Part shown: piece after piece, positions 54,352-63,520 of the stretch
Position numbering within the stretch: the first letter of the stretch is position 1
Layout of the letters: the number at the start of each line of letters is the position of its first letter
DNA from: Terrimicrobiaceae bacterium
GTDB taxonomy: Bacteria > Verrucomicrobiota > Verrucomicrobiia > Chthoniobacterales > Terrimicrobiaceae
Assembly (NCBI GenBank): GCA_018402345.1
Contig: JAGYIV010000007.1
Coordinates: 62,001-126,000, forward strand
DNA: 64,000 nt
Reading direction: 5' to 3'
Position numbers and translations under genes: made by a program
Notes under the pieces: generated by a model
What the model was told of the DNA's origin: nothing
Database searches by the model: none
What the model saw: only the letters and a program-made list of their open reading frames with translations

Positions 54352-54386
54352 AAACTTTTTGGCCGATCGGCCATTTTTTTGACGGT
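54352..54386. repeat. Dispersed palindromic element, copy 4
   Basis: Core tggccgatcggcca at 54360-54373. In reverse it matches copy 3 closely (arms gttgcgg-type and tttttttgacggt). It lies in the 370-bp gap between the divergent flagellin and fur-type genes. A short frame across it (54262-54492) encodes a hydrophobic stretch but I cannot support a gene there. Confidence 0.75.
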
Positions 54387-54540
54387 CTTTGCGCCGACTA
54401 TTCTGTCGGCCCAAACACAATCTCCCCCACCCGCAAAACTCTTCCAATCCTACCGAATTCCGCGACGTGACCATCGCTCAGCGAATCCTTAATTAGAATT
54501 GTTCTTGATCAAGAAAGTCGGGCGGCTACATTGCCTCGCC

Positions 54541-54990
54541 ATGCCAAAGCGTTCGTCAACGCCCCTCGGCTACGAGGAAACAATCAGCCACAGCGGACAC
54601 CGCCTTACTCCGCAGCGCCGCGAGGTCTACAATGTCCTCCTCTCCGAACGTGACCACCCCACCGCCTCGGAGGTGTTCATCCGCGCGAAGAGACACATGC
54701 CAAGCATCTCCCTCGCCACCGTCTACAACTGCCTCGAGACGCTTGTCGCCTGCGGCCTCGCCAAGCAGGTCAACGTCGAGCGCGAGGCCACACGCTATTG
54801 CCCGAATCTCGAGGAGCACGGCCACTTCATTTGCGACTCCTGCGGCACCGTCTCCGATGTCCCATTGGCCAGGCAGGGATCGCTTGCCAGCGTTTTCAAA
54901 GTTCCACCCAAGTTCACCGTCACCCATTCCGAAATCACGCTCCGCGGCACCTGCCCGGCATGCAAATCCAACCACGTCCAAATCCAATGA
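54541..54990 (+). CDS. Fur-family metal-responsive regulator
   Basis: 149 residues from the ATG at 54541. The winged helix has '[18 protein letters not shown]' and '[19 protein letters not shown]'; the metal or sensor region has '[20 protein letters not shown]' and the second Cys pair in '[10 protein letters not shown]', which bind structural zinc. It could be Fur, PerR or a related sensor. It starts the suf operon (ATGA overlap with sufC), so control of Fe-S cluster assembly in response to iron or peroxide is likely. An AT-rich region with aattagaattgttctt lies just upstream (54491-54506). Confidence 0.88.
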   Translation: MPKRSSTPLGYEETISHSGHRLTPQRREVYNVLLSERDHPTASEVFIRAKRHMPSISLATVYNCLETLVACGLAKQVNVEREATRYCPNLEEHGHFICDSCGTVSDVPLARQGSLASVFKVPPKFTVTHSEITLRGTCPACKSNHVQIQ

Positions 54991-55745
54991 GCCTAAAAAT
55001 CGAAAACCTCCATGCCAATATCGGCGTCCGTGAAATCCTCAAGGGCCTCAACCTTGAAATCCCCAAGGGCCAAGTCCACGCCATCATGGGAAAAAACGGC
55101 TCCGGCAAATCCACCCTCGCCAAAGTCATGGCGGGCCATCCCGACTACGAGGTCACCGGCGGATCGGTCTCGCTGGACGGCTTGAACCTTTTCGACATGG
55201 AAGAACCCGACCAGCGTTCCCGCGCCGGTCTCTTCGTCGCCTTCCAATACCCGATGGAAATTCCCGGCGTGACGATCGCGAACTTCATTCGCGCCGCGCT
55301 CCAAGCCCGCCTTCCCGAAGGCGAGGAACTCGACGCTGTCGAATACTACGGGGAACTCTACAAAAAGATGGACGCGCTGAAGATCGACCGCTCGTTCACT
55401 TCCCGCGCTGTCAACGAAGGCTTCTCCGGCGGTGAAAAGAAACGCTGCGAGGTGCTTCAGATGGCGATGCTGAACCCCGTCTACGCCGTGCTCGACGAAA
55501 CCGATTCGGGCCTCGACATCGACGCGTTGCGCATCGTCTCCGAGGGCGTCAATGCCATGCGCAGCCCGGAGCGCGGCTTCCTGGTCATCACCCACTATCA
55601 GCGCCTCCTCGAATACATCGTGCCCGATGTCGTTCATGTCATGGTCGACGGCCGCATCGTCATGAGCGGCGACAAGACCCTCGCCCACAAGCTCGAGGCC
55701 GAGGGCTACGACTGGGTCGAAAAAGAAACCCTCACGAACGCCTGA
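54987..55745 (+). CDS. sufC: Fe-S cluster assembly ATPase SufC
   Basis: 252 residues, ABC ATPase with Walker A '[10 protein letters not shown]', Q-loop '[14 protein letters not shown]', signature '[16 protein letters not shown]' and Walker B '[15 protein letters not shown]'. SufC forms a complex with SufB and SufD in the cytosol and drives cluster building. It overlaps the Fur-family gene by 4 bp, and sufB follows after 22 bp. Confidence 0.97.
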   Translation: MSLKIENLHANIGVREILKGLNLEIPKGQVHAIMGKNGSGKSTLAKVMAGHPDYEVTGGSVSLDGLNLFDMEEPDQRSRAGLFVAFQYPMEIPGVTIANFIRAALQARLPEGEELDAVEYYGELYKKMDALKIDRSFTSRAVNEGFSGGEKKRCEVLQMAMLNPVYAVLDETDSGLDIDALRIVSEGVNAMRSPERGFLVITHYQRLLEYIVPDVVHVMVDGRIVMSGDKTLAHKLEAEGYDWVEKETLTNA

Positions 55746-55767
55746 TCCACCAACCCGGAGGAAACAC

Positions 55768-57174
55768 ATGGAAACAAAACCCGACATCAATATCGACCGC
55801 TCGATCGGAGACTTTCACTACGACGTCGATTACGAATTCGACGCCGGCACGGGCCTCACGGAAAAGACGATTGACTACATCTGCGACGTCAAAAAAGACC
55901 CCGAGTGGATCCGCGAGTTCCGCAAAGAGGCCCTGCGAAAATTCAACTCCATGCCCATGCCCACCCACTGGGCAAGCCACGACCTGGAGAACATCGTTTT
56001 CGACAACATCCGCTACTACCTCTCGCAAGGCACCCAACCGAAGCGTTCCTGGGACGATGTGCCCGAGGATGTGAAGCGCACCTTCGAGCGACTCGGCATC
56101 CCCGAGCAGGAGCGCAAATTCCTCGCCGGCGTCGAAGCCCAGTTCGACAGCGAGGCCGCCTATTCAAACATCAAGGCCGCCGTCGGCGAGCAGGGCGTCA
56201 TTTTTGTCGGCTCCACCGAGGGCCTGCAAAAACACCCTGAGATTTTCAAAAAGTGGTTCGGAAAAGTCATCCCCACCGGTGACAACAAATTCTCCGCGCT
56301 CAACAGCGCCGTCTTCTCCGGCGGTTCGTTCATTTACATCCCGCCGGGCGTGAAAGTGAAGCACCCGCTCCAAGCCTACTTCCGCATCAATGCGGAAAAC
56401 TTCGGCCAGTTCGAGCGCACGCTCATCATCGCCGACGAAGGCAGCGAGGTGATGTATATGGAAGGCTGCACCGCGCCGAAATTCGAGACCTCCACACTCC
56501 ACAGCGCCGTCGTGGAACTCGTCGCCCTCAAAGGCGCGAAAATCCAATACATCACCGTCCAAAACTGGTCGGCAAACGTCTTCAACCTCGTCACCAAGCG
56601 AGGCCTCGCCCACGAAGAGGCCGAGATCAAATGGATCGATTGCAATATCGGCTCCCGCCTCACCATGAAATACCCCGGCGTGATCATGAAAGGCCGCAAG
56701 GCCCGCGGCGAGGTCATCTCGATCGCTCTCGCCGGCGACGGACAACACCAGGACACCGGCGCGAAGATGATCCATGCTGCCGACGAGACCACGAGCAACA
56801 TCGTTTCAAAAAGCATCAGCCTCGGTTCGGGCCGCTCGACCTATCGCGGGCTCGTCCAAGTCGGTCGACACCTCAAAGGCTGCAAAAACAACACCGAGTG
56901 CGACGCCCTGCTCATCAACACCGACAGCCGCACCGACACCTACCCTGCCATCACCGTTCGCGGAAAGGAGAACGCCTGCCAGCACGAAGCCTCGGTCAGC
57001 AAAATCAGCGCCGAGCAAATCTTCTACATGCAGCAGCGCGGCATCACGGAGGCCGCGGCGGTGAGCCTTGCTGTGAACGGATTCGTAAACGACCTCGTGC
57101 AGCAATTCCCCATGGAATACTCGGTCGAGTTGAAGCGCCTCATCGACCTTGAAATGGAAGGATCGGTCGGTTGA
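55768..57174 (+). CDS. sufB: Fe-S cluster scaffold SufB
   Basis: 468 residues. A strong ribosome site (ggaggaaa) lies 6-13 bp before the ATG. Typical stretches are '[20 protein letters not shown]', '[20 protein letters not shown]', '[20 protein letters not shown]' and the C-terminal '[20 protein letters not shown]'. It is the scaffold on which the cluster is built, with SufC and SufD. Length fits the family. Confidence 0.97.
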   Translation: METKPDINIDRSIGDFHYDVDYEFDAGTGLTEKTIDYICDVKKDPEWIREFRKEALRKFNSMPMPTHWASHDLENIVFDNIRYYLSQGTQPKRSWDDVPEDVKRTFERLGIPEQERKFLAGVEAQFDSEAAYSNIKAAVGEQGVIFVGSTEGLQKHPEIFKKWFGKVIPTGDNKFSALNSAVFSGGSFIYIPPGVKVKHPLQAYFRINAENFGQFERTLIIADEGSEVMYMEGCTAPKFETSTLHSAVVELVALKGAKIQYITVQNWSANVFNLVTKRGLAHEEAEIKWIDCNIGSRLTMKYPGVIMKGRKARGEVISIALAGDGQHQDTGAKMIHAADETTSNIVSKSISLGSGRSTYRGLVQVGRHLKGCKNNTECDALLINTDSRTDTYPAITVRGKENACQHEASVSKISAEQIFYMQQRGITEAAAVSLAVNGFVNDLVQQFPMEYSVELKRLIDLEMEGSVG

Positions 57175-57190
57175 CCCTAGAGACAAGACA

Positions 57191-58465
57191 ATGAGCACAA
57201 CACTTATGGATACAACCGCCCCGGCCACCACTTGGCCCGACTGGTTCGCCGCCCAGCAGCAAGCAGCCCTTGCCGAATACGAAAACTCCCCCGACCCGAC
57301 CCGCAAGGACGAGGCTTGGCGCTTCGCAAATCTCAAGGCGCTCGACCTCTCGGCATTCGTTCCCGCCGAACCCGTCGCCAGCGAGGGCCGCCTCATCAAT
57401 GCCTCGACCGGACTTGGCGACACCTCCGCCAAGCTCATCCTCGGCAACAACACCCTCCTCCACCGCGAGGCCAGCGCGCTTCCCGCAGGCGTTATTTTTG
57501 AGCCCCTAGAGACCGCCGCCGCGACCCACGCCGATCTGTTCAAGAAATACTTCATGGCCCAGCCAGTGGAACTCGGCTCCCGCAAATTCGCCGCCCTGCA
57601 CAAGGCCCGCGTCGCCGGAGGCGCATTTCTCTACGTGCCGGCAAACACCTCGGTCAGTCTGCCCGTTGAGATTTTCCAGTGGGTCGAAGGGGCCAACGCC
57701 TCGGTCTTCCCCCACACCCTCATCGTGTGCGGCGAGAACAGCAGCGTCACGGTCGTCGATTATTTCAAATCCGCCGACAAGCTCCCCGCCTTTGCTTGTG
57801 GTGTGAACGACCTCCACCTCGATCGCGGCGCCAAGCTCACCTACATCGCCGTGCAGGACTGGTCACGCGAGACAACAGCCTTCCACATCAACTCGACCGT
57901 GGTTGACCGCGACGCCACCTGCACCGCCCTCATCGCAAATTTCGGAGGCGCCTACATCCGCGGAGAAAGCCTCAGCCGCCTCGTCGGCGAAGGCTCCCGC
58001 AGCGAGATGTTTTCCATCAATCCCGTCGAAGGCACCCGCGAGATCGACCAACGCACCCTGCAGGACCATGTCGCCCCACGCGCCACCAGCGACCTCCTCT
58101 ACCTCAACGCGCTGGACGACAAATCCCGCACCATCTTCGCCGGCCTAATCAAAGTCGAACCCGGCGCCGCAGGCACCGATGCCTACCAAAAGGTCAAAAA
58201 CCTCATCCTCAGCGACGATGCCGATCCAAACTCCATGCCGGGTCTCGAAATCCTCAACGACGAGGTCCGCTGCAGCCACGGCGCCACCAATGGTCCCGTG
58301 AGCGCCGACGAACTCTTCTACATGGAAGCGCGCGGCATCGCGAAAGACCAAGCCCGCCGCCTCATCGTGAACGGCTTCTTCAACAACCTCCTCGAGCGCC
58401 TGGAAAATGAAACCCTCCGCGCGCACTTGGAAACCCTCGTCGCCGCCCGCCTTGCGGTTGCGTGA
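57191..58465 (+). CDS. sufD: Fe-S cluster assembly protein SufD
   Basis: 424 residues from the ATG at 57191, 16 bp after sufB. 'RKDEAWRFANLKALDLSAF' is the usual SufD N-terminal motif; the core beta-helix has 'GGAFLYVPANTSVSLPVEIF', and the end has 'EVRCSHGATNGPVSADELFY'. It pairs with SufB and SufC. The aldo/keto reductase gene starts in the last codons (GTGA), so it is in the same transcript. Confidence 0.95.
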   Translation: MSTTLMDTTAPATTWPDWFAAQQQAALAEYENSPDPTRKDEAWRFANLKALDLSAFVPAEPVASEGRLINASTGLGDTSAKLILGNNTLLHREASALPAGVIFEPLETAAATHADLFKKYFMAQPVELGSRKFAALHKARVAGGAFLYVPANTSVSLPVEIFQWVEGANASVFPHTLIVCGENSSVTVVDYFKSADKLPAFACGVNDLHLDRGAKLTYIAVQDWSRETTAFHINSTVVDRDATCTALIANFGGAYIRGESLSRLVGEGSRSEMFSINPVEGTREIDQRTLQDHVAPRATSDLLYLNALDDKSRTIFAGLIKVEPGAAGTDAYQKVKNLILSDDADPNSMPGLEILNDEVRCSHGATNGPVSADELFYMEARGIAKDQARRLIVNGFFNNLLERLENETLRAHLETLVAARLAVA

Positions 58466-59463
58466 AGGTTTTCGCCGAGCAGAAGCCGACAGTCCCAAAG
58501 CTGATGATGGAATACCGACGCTGTGGTCGCAGCGGTCTCAAACTCCCGGCCCTTTCCTTGGGGCTGTGGCACAATTTCGGGGCGAACGACGACTTCGACA
58601 GCGCTCGCGAAATGATCGTGAAGTCCTTCCATGCCGGGATCACGCATTTTGATCTGGCGAACAACTACGGGCCGCCACCAGGCAGCGCGGAGGAAACTTT
58701 CGGTCGGATCCTGCGCGATGATCTCGCCTCGCATCGTGACGAACTGGTCATCTCGACCAAGGCGGGATACCACATGTGGCGCGGCCCTTACGGCGAATGG
58801 GGCTCGCGAAAACATCTGCTCTCCAGTCTCGATCAGAGTTTAAAGCGCACGGGTCTCGAGTATTTCGACATCTTCTACAGTCATCGTCCCGATCCGGAGA
58901 CGCCGCTGGAGGAAACGATGGGCGCGCTCGTGAGCGCGGTAAAATCGGGGAAGGCGCTCTATGTCGGCCTTTCCAACTACGATGCCGAAACAACCCGCCG
59001 CGCCGCCGGAATGCTCCGTGCCGAGGGCGTTCCGCTGCTCATTCATCAACCCGTTTACAATCTCTTCGTCCGCCAGGTGGAAGAGGGACTCGGTGAGGTT
59101 TTGGCCGAGGAAGGCAGCGGGTGCATCCCGTTCAGTCCGCTGGCTCAGGGCCTTCTGGCCGGACGCTACACCAACGGCATCGCCGACGACTCCCGCGCCG
59201 GCAAGCCCAACGGCTTTTTGCGTCCCGAGCACGTCACCGAAGAAAAAGTCCGCCGTGTCCGCGCCTTGGCCGAAATCGCCGCCGCTCGGGGCCAATCCCT
59301 GGCTCAAATGTCCATCATGTGGCTGCTTGCCAAGCCTTTTGTCACCAGCGTCCTCGTAGGTGCCAGTCGTTGGAGTCAAATCGAGGAAAATCTGGACGCC
59401 TTGCAAAAGAACTCGTTCTCCGCGGAAGAACTTTCCGCAATTGACCACGCCTGCCAGGTGTAG
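58462..59463 (+). CDS. Aldo/keto reductase, YghZ-like
   Basis: 333 residues from a GTG overlapping sufD; the ATG at 58507 ('MEYRRCGRSGLKLP' follows at once) is the more conventional start. The TIM-barrel catalytic set is present: 'HFDLANNYGPPPGSAE' (Asp, Tyr), 'VISTKAGYHMWRG' (Lys) and 'DIFYSHRPDPETPLEETMGA' (His). It resembles L-glyceraldehyde-3-phosphate reductases that detoxify aldehydes with NADPH. Transcription with suf would link it to oxidative stress. Confidence 0.9.
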   Translation: MKVFAEQKPTVPKLMMEYRRCGRSGLKLPALSLGLWHNFGANDDFDSAREMIVKSFHAGITHFDLANNYGPPPGSAEETFGRILRDDLASHRDELVISTKAGYHMWRGPYGEWGSRKHLLSSLDQSLKRTGLEYFDIFYSHRPDPETPLEETMGALVSAVKSGKALYVGLSNYDAETTRRAAGMLRAEGVPLLIHQPVYNLFVRQVEEGLGEVLAEEGSGCIPFSPLAQGLLAGRYTNGIADDSRAGKPNGFLRPEHVTEEKVRRVRALAEIAAARGQSLAQMSIMWLLAKPFVTSVLVGASRWSQIEENLDALQKNSFSAEELSAIDHACQV

Positions 59464-59589
59464 CCCTCATCACCCAAGCTTCTTGCGCTAACCCCCGCCG
59501 CAAAAAGGTTATGTCGGGATCCCAGAGGTCCTGCTTCGGCCCACGGGGTCAGCGATGCCAACGAGACCGTTGTCCCCCCAAGCGCAAGT

Positions 59590-60051
59590 TCACTCCAACG
59601 CACCGCCCCACAGTGCCGTGGAGGTGCCGAGGAGTTTGAGGGTTTCATGGTCGGGGTGGCCTTGATAAAGCCGCTGAAGCGCTTCGGTAAATGGATCTCG
59701 ACCTCCTGAGGCCACCGCAAAAATGGTCGTGCTCGAGCGGAATTTCAGATCGTCGGGATACGTAAAAATCGTCGAGATATTTTCACCAGAATCCAAAACG
59801 GCGCGGGTGCATTCGCAAAGGCGACCCCCCAGAACCGGATGCGCAAGATACGCCTTTGCCTCCTCCAAAGAGGATATGGCGTAGCGTCGCGACATCTCGC
59901 TTGTGCCGAGTCCGGCGAGTTGCGGAAAAACAAACCACATCCAATGACTTGATTTCCTGCCAGAGCGGAGTTCTTCCAAGGCGGTTTCGTAGACGCCGGA
60001 CTGGGCATCCAAAAAGCGGGAAAGCTCACACGATAGGGGTTCGATTTTCAT
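59590..60051 (-). CDS. DUF1810 family protein
   Basis: 153 residues with the family stretches 'SGVYETALEELRSGRKSSHW', 'WFVFPQLAGLG', 'YAISSLEEAKAYLAHP' and 'GRLCECTRAVL'. Members are small cytosolic proteins of unknown role. Convergent with the aldo/keto reductase gene. Confidence 0.88.
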   Translation of the reverse strand: MKIEPLSCELSRFLDAQSGVYETALEELRSGRKSSHWMWFVFPQLAGLGTSEMSRRYAISSLEEAKAYLAHPVLGGRLCECTRAVLDSGENISTIFTYPDDLKFRSSTTIFAVASGGRDPFTEALQRLYQGHPDHETLKLLGTSTALWGGALE

Positions 60052-60106
60052 TCATCTTGAAGGCTCGACAGTCCGATGAACGCTGCGAGAAGCATGGTTT
60101 TCACTT

Positions 60107-60736
60107 CTATTGGAGTTCGGCGCGAATTTCAGGAGCGGAAAGCAGTTCACTCAACACATCGCCTGTGGTCCGGAGCACCGATTTGCGGGCGTGGAGCGCC
60201 GGCAGGAAAAAGTTACCGCCCAGGTCTGCGATTTTTGTCCGACTGGCGGAGGCAAGCAGTCGGCCTTGGGTGTCGTAGACCTGCACCGTGATGGAGTAAT
60301 CCAACTCCGTTCTGATCAGCGTGTCGCTGTTGTAGCGGTCGATGAGGACGAGAATTTGCCGGTCAGTGCCGGTTCCACGAAGCGCGGCTTTCGCCGTGGT
60401 GGTGTCTGCATAGGACATCGGCGGAGCCAGTTTGCGGTTGGACCCAAACCCTCTGACGACAACCCCGGCGATTTCCTTCGCCACTGGGGACTTCGTGGCG
60501 GTTTTGACCCGGTAGGGAATGCCATATCCATCGCGTGTGACGCCGATCAACTCGGGGCCGATGTCGCCTTGGCGGAGTGTCTCGCGTTGATCGACGCATG
60601 CGACAGCCACTGAGGGCAATCCTGACGGTGCTGTGATAGTGACATTCCGGAGGTCGTATTTATTCCAAGCAGCGCAACCGGTGAGAGCGAGCGTGCCGAT
60701 GAGGATGATGGCGATGGGCGTTCGGTTTGACTTCAT
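60107..60736 (-). CDS. Predicted lipoprotein of unknown function
   Basis: 209 residues. A lipobox 'LALTGCAAW' ends a clear signal peptide (Cys21), so it is lipid-anchored. The soluble part has 'IAGVVVRGFGSNRKL' and 'YNSDTLIRTELDYSITVQVY', a pattern like the YajG group. It follows the vWA gene by 4 bp and is probably in the same operon. Confidence 0.7.
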   Translation of the reverse strand: MKSNRTPIAIILIGTLALTGCAAWNKYDLRNVTITAPSGLPSVAVACVDQRETLRQGDIGPELIGVTRDGYGIPYRVKTATKSPVAKEIAGVVVRGFGSNRKLAPPMSYADTTTAKAALRGTGTDRQILVLIDRYNSDTLIRTELDYSITVQVYDTQGRLLASASRTKIADLGGNFFLPALHARKSVLRTTGDVLSELLSAPEIRAELQ

Positions 60737-60740
60737 GCGA

Positions 60741-62099
60741 TCAGGATTTCGACGTGTCGTCGGGCTTTTGTGGAGGGGTGATTTTTTTCACGGAGTATGA
60801 GGGAGCCTGCTCGTCGAGTGTCCATGCAGCCATGCTTTTCATCTTGCGCATGTGGCTGGATCGGAATTTTGCCGATTTGCTCGCGCGGGCGTCGAGGGAT
60901 CCGTAGTCCTCGATGGTGGTAAGCAGCGAACGCAGCGCCTCGATGCCGTCGGCGGCCTTGACGGCATTGCCAAGCGCTTCGAGTTTCACAAGCGCCTCCC
61001 TCAGGATGCTCACGGCCTTTTGGGTTTCCTGCTTGTTGGCGGCATCGGTGGCTTTTTCGACGGCGAGGCCCGCGCATTGTGTCGCGACGGCGGGAATCAC
61101 ATCCTCGTCGATCCGAATGTCGGCTGGATCCTGAGTGGGCAGGATACGAACCGTTTGAGTGTGCGTGCGGGAGGCGAGATCCGATGCGGTGAGGTCGTCC
61201 CAGAGGATTTCCAACTCAACGAGGCGCTCGCCCTCGAGGGAGGCAGAGGGCTCTCCCCCGGGCAACAAAGGAAGCGGCAGCACATCGAGGTGGAAGACGA
61301 GTGTGGCTGACTCATCGCTTGTGAGATCGCCAAGGGAAATCTCGATCCGCCCGTCGGGAAGAACCACCGAGTGGTAGGAGGCGTAGAGAATCCAGTTCTC
61401 GCAGAAGTCGAGCTTGCGAACCCTCACGCGGACATTCTGGCAGGCGGTTCGTTGCAAGCCCTCCAACTCCGCCTCGAAAATGGCGGGAAGTTTTTCCGCC
61501 GAATTCGCGTCGTAGAAATTCCCTCCCGAGCAACTGGCAAGCCTCTCGAGGAGATTCTCGTCATAGCCGTCCCCGAATCCCAACGTGGCCGTGCGGATGC
61601 GTGAACGCTCAAGACCGTCGGAGACAACGCGGGCGACCTCTTCGGGAGCTGTGATTCCCACATTGAGATGTCCATCGCTCAACAGCAGGGTGCGGCGGGT
61701 GGTGGAATCGGGGGCTTTGCGCAGTTCGTCACGACCGAGCATCCAACCAGCAGTGAGATTCGTGCTGCCGCGGTCATGAATGCGGCGAATCGCTTGGATT
61801 GCGGCGCTCTTGCGGGTCACGGTTCCCATCGGCAGGATGACTTCGGCGTGGTCGTCGAACACAACGAGAGCGAATTGATCGTCGGCGCGGAGGTTGCGAA
61901 TGATCGATTCGCAGGCGGTCTTGGCTTTTGAAAGGGGCTCGCCTCCCATGGAGCCGCTGCGGTCGAGCACGGCGCAGAAGGCCATGGGTCGCCGCGAGGT
62001 GGCTTCGGCATGCGGGGCGATGAGATCGAGGGCGAGATGCACTGGGCGGCCTTGGTTGGCGAGGATGGTGGCGTGGTCGAGTCGGGCTTGGATGTTCAT
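60741..62099 (-). CDS. von Willebrand factor A domain protein
   Basis: 452 residues. A vWA fold occupies about residues 36-220 with an intact MIDAS motif in 'AVLDRSGSMGGEPLSKAK' (D-x-S-x-S), 'RGSTNLTAGWMLGRDEL' (Thr) and 'TLLLSDGHLNVG' (Asp). The rest is a beta region and a helical tail. No signal peptide or membrane helix is seen. Such proteins bind partners through a divalent metal. It lies between a 52-residue frame upstream and the lipoprotein gene. Confidence 0.87.
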   Translation of the reverse strand: MNIQARLDHATILANQGRPVHLALDLIAPHAEATSRRPMAFCAVLDRSGSMGGEPLSKAKTACESIIRNLRADDQFALVVFDDHAEVILPMGTVTRKSAAIQAIRRIHDRGSTNLTAGWMLGRDELRKAPDSTTRRTLLLSDGHLNVGITAPEEVARVVSDGLERSRIRTATLGFGDGYDENLLERLASCSGGNFYDANSAEKLPAIFEAELEGLQRTACQNVRVRVRKLDFCENWILYASYHSVVLPDGRIEISLGDLTSDESATLVFHLDVLPLPLLPGGEPSASLEGERLVELEILWDDLTASDLASRTHTQTVRILPTQDPADIRIDEDVIPAVATQCAGLAVEKATDAANKQETQKAVSILREALVKLEALGNAVKAADGIEALRSLLTTIEDYGSLDARASKSAKFRSSHMRKMKSMAAWTLDEQAPSYSVKKITPPQKPDDTSKS

Positions 62100-62147
62100 A
62101 TTGATCTTGGGTTGATGTTGAGGAGTCGAATACCGAGGCGTGGAAAT

Positions 62148-62306
62148 TCAGCGGATTTCGATGTGGATGTTTTCATCGAGTTCATTGAGGCGGTGCTGGA
62201 GGCAGGCAAGCGCGCACGTGTAGCGAATGAGTCGGGCAATGGGAGCCGGGATAATCACCGATCCGATCGCAAGGCCGCACTGGGTCAGAAAATCCCGTCG
62301 TTTCAT
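62148..62306 (-). CDS. Small protein with a Tat-signal-like start
   Basis: 52 residues, starting 'MKRRDFLTQCGLAIGSVIIP', a twin-arginine motif followed by a hydrophobic stretch. The rest, ending 'NELDENIHIEIR', is short. It lies 48 bp before the vWA gene on the same strand. It could be a short exported peptide or a fragment of a larger Tat protein. Confidence 0.5.
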   Translation of the reverse strand: MKRRDFLTQCGLAIGSVIIPAPIARLIRYTCALACLQHRLNELDENIHIEIR

Positions 62307-62683
62307 CGTGTGCGATGGTCGGACTTGCCCACACGTGAGGCAACGCCTCCTCGCGTCATAGGCGCGGCTGGCACGAAGGGGCGTTTTTCAGAATCAAACA
62401 AAAACTCGCTTTGCCATTCGTTGCTCTTCCGAGGGCGTGTGCCAGAGCCCGGATGGCGGACGATTGCCGATAGCAGGGAAAGAAGATGAGCGATCATTTC
62501 GCCCGTCACACTAAACGCACTGGTCGGACATCCGCAGGGGGACCAAAACCTTTCCTGAAAAAACTCACCGACAATTCCAGTCATGTGTCGCGAACATCAG
62601 AATGCGACACTCATCATTTCATTCAGACTTTCTCCGACTCCAAGAGCGGAACACGCAGAGAGAGCCTCATGAATAGTGGGGGG
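62307..62683. other. Intergenic stretch with no supportable gene
   Basis: 377 bp between the small Tat-like frame and tRNA-Gly. Frames here lack motifs and I see no clear regulatory structure. Confidence 0.5.
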
Positions 62684-62756
<73 letters not shown>

Positions 62757-62810
62757 GCGAGAGATTCCCTATGTATTCCAGACCTCTTGGAACGTCAATT
62801 CAAAGTTTCG

Positions 62811-62848
62811 AAAAAAAAGGGACGCCTGGAAACATGCCAGGCGCCCCT
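62811..62848 (-). terminator. Rho-independent terminator of the RRM gene
   Basis: On the minus strand a GC-rich stem (gggcgcctgg / ccaggcgtccc) with a short loop is followed by an eight-T run. It begins about 30 bp past the stop of the RRM gene. Confidence 0.88.
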
Positions 62849-62877
62849 TGGGATTGAATTAACTTTCGCAGCCGGAA

Positions 62878-63273
62878 TCAGCGGCGATCGTAATCGCGGC
62901 GTCCACCGCCGCCACCACCACCACCGAAACGACGCTCCTCGCGTCCGCCACCGCCTCCACCGCCGCGGAAGTCACGGCGAGGGCCGCCAAAACCACCACC
63001 ACCACCGCCTCCGGCGGGGCGATCCTCGCGGGGACGAGCCTCATTGACAGTGAGAGCGCGGCCGTCCAATTCGCGGCCGTGGCCTTGGTTGACGGCTGCT
63101 TGAGCTTCGGCGTCCGTGGCCATTGTCACGAAGGCGAAGCCGCGTGAGCGACCGGTGAACTTGTCTTGCATGAGCAGGACTTCGGAGACTGTGCCGAATT
63201 GTGAGAACAGGTCTTGGATGGCGATTTCGGTCGTGTTGAAGGACAGATTGCCGACATAGAGTTTGTTACCCAT
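62878..63273 (-). CDS. Glycine-rich RNA-binding protein (RRM)
   Basis: 131 residues from the ATG at 63273. One RRM: RNP2 'KLYVGNLS' at the start and RNP1 '[10 protein letters not shown]' near residue 50, then a Gly/Arg-rich tail with repeated GGGGG and RRD units. Bacterial proteins of this kind resemble cold-inducible RNA chaperones. A strong terminator follows, so it is probably a single-gene transcript. Confidence 0.93.
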   Translation of the reverse strand: MGNKLYVGNLSFNTTEIAIQDLFSQFGTVSEVLLMQDKFTGRSRGFAFVTMATDAEAQAAVNQGHGRELDGRALTVNEARPREDRPAGGGGGGGFGGPRRDFRGGGGGGGREERRFGGGGGGGGRRDYDRR

Positions 63274-63520
63274 ATTGATATTACTTTTTTCTTTTCGCAA
63301 ACGATCGAGGTCTGTTCCCGACTACCGGGTTTCAAACCGCCCGAAAGTGTCTTCCTGGGCTGTCCACCAATTCCTGATCAATTCTGCAGATTGGGTTATT
63401 CGCCCTTTTCCAGTCACTTGGCAATGAGTTTTTTCCCACATTTCCGCCGGGTGCATTTATCAAGACGGGAGATGAAGCATGCAGTTGACGCGCGGGTTGG
63501 TTCCAAGGAAATTGAACGCC

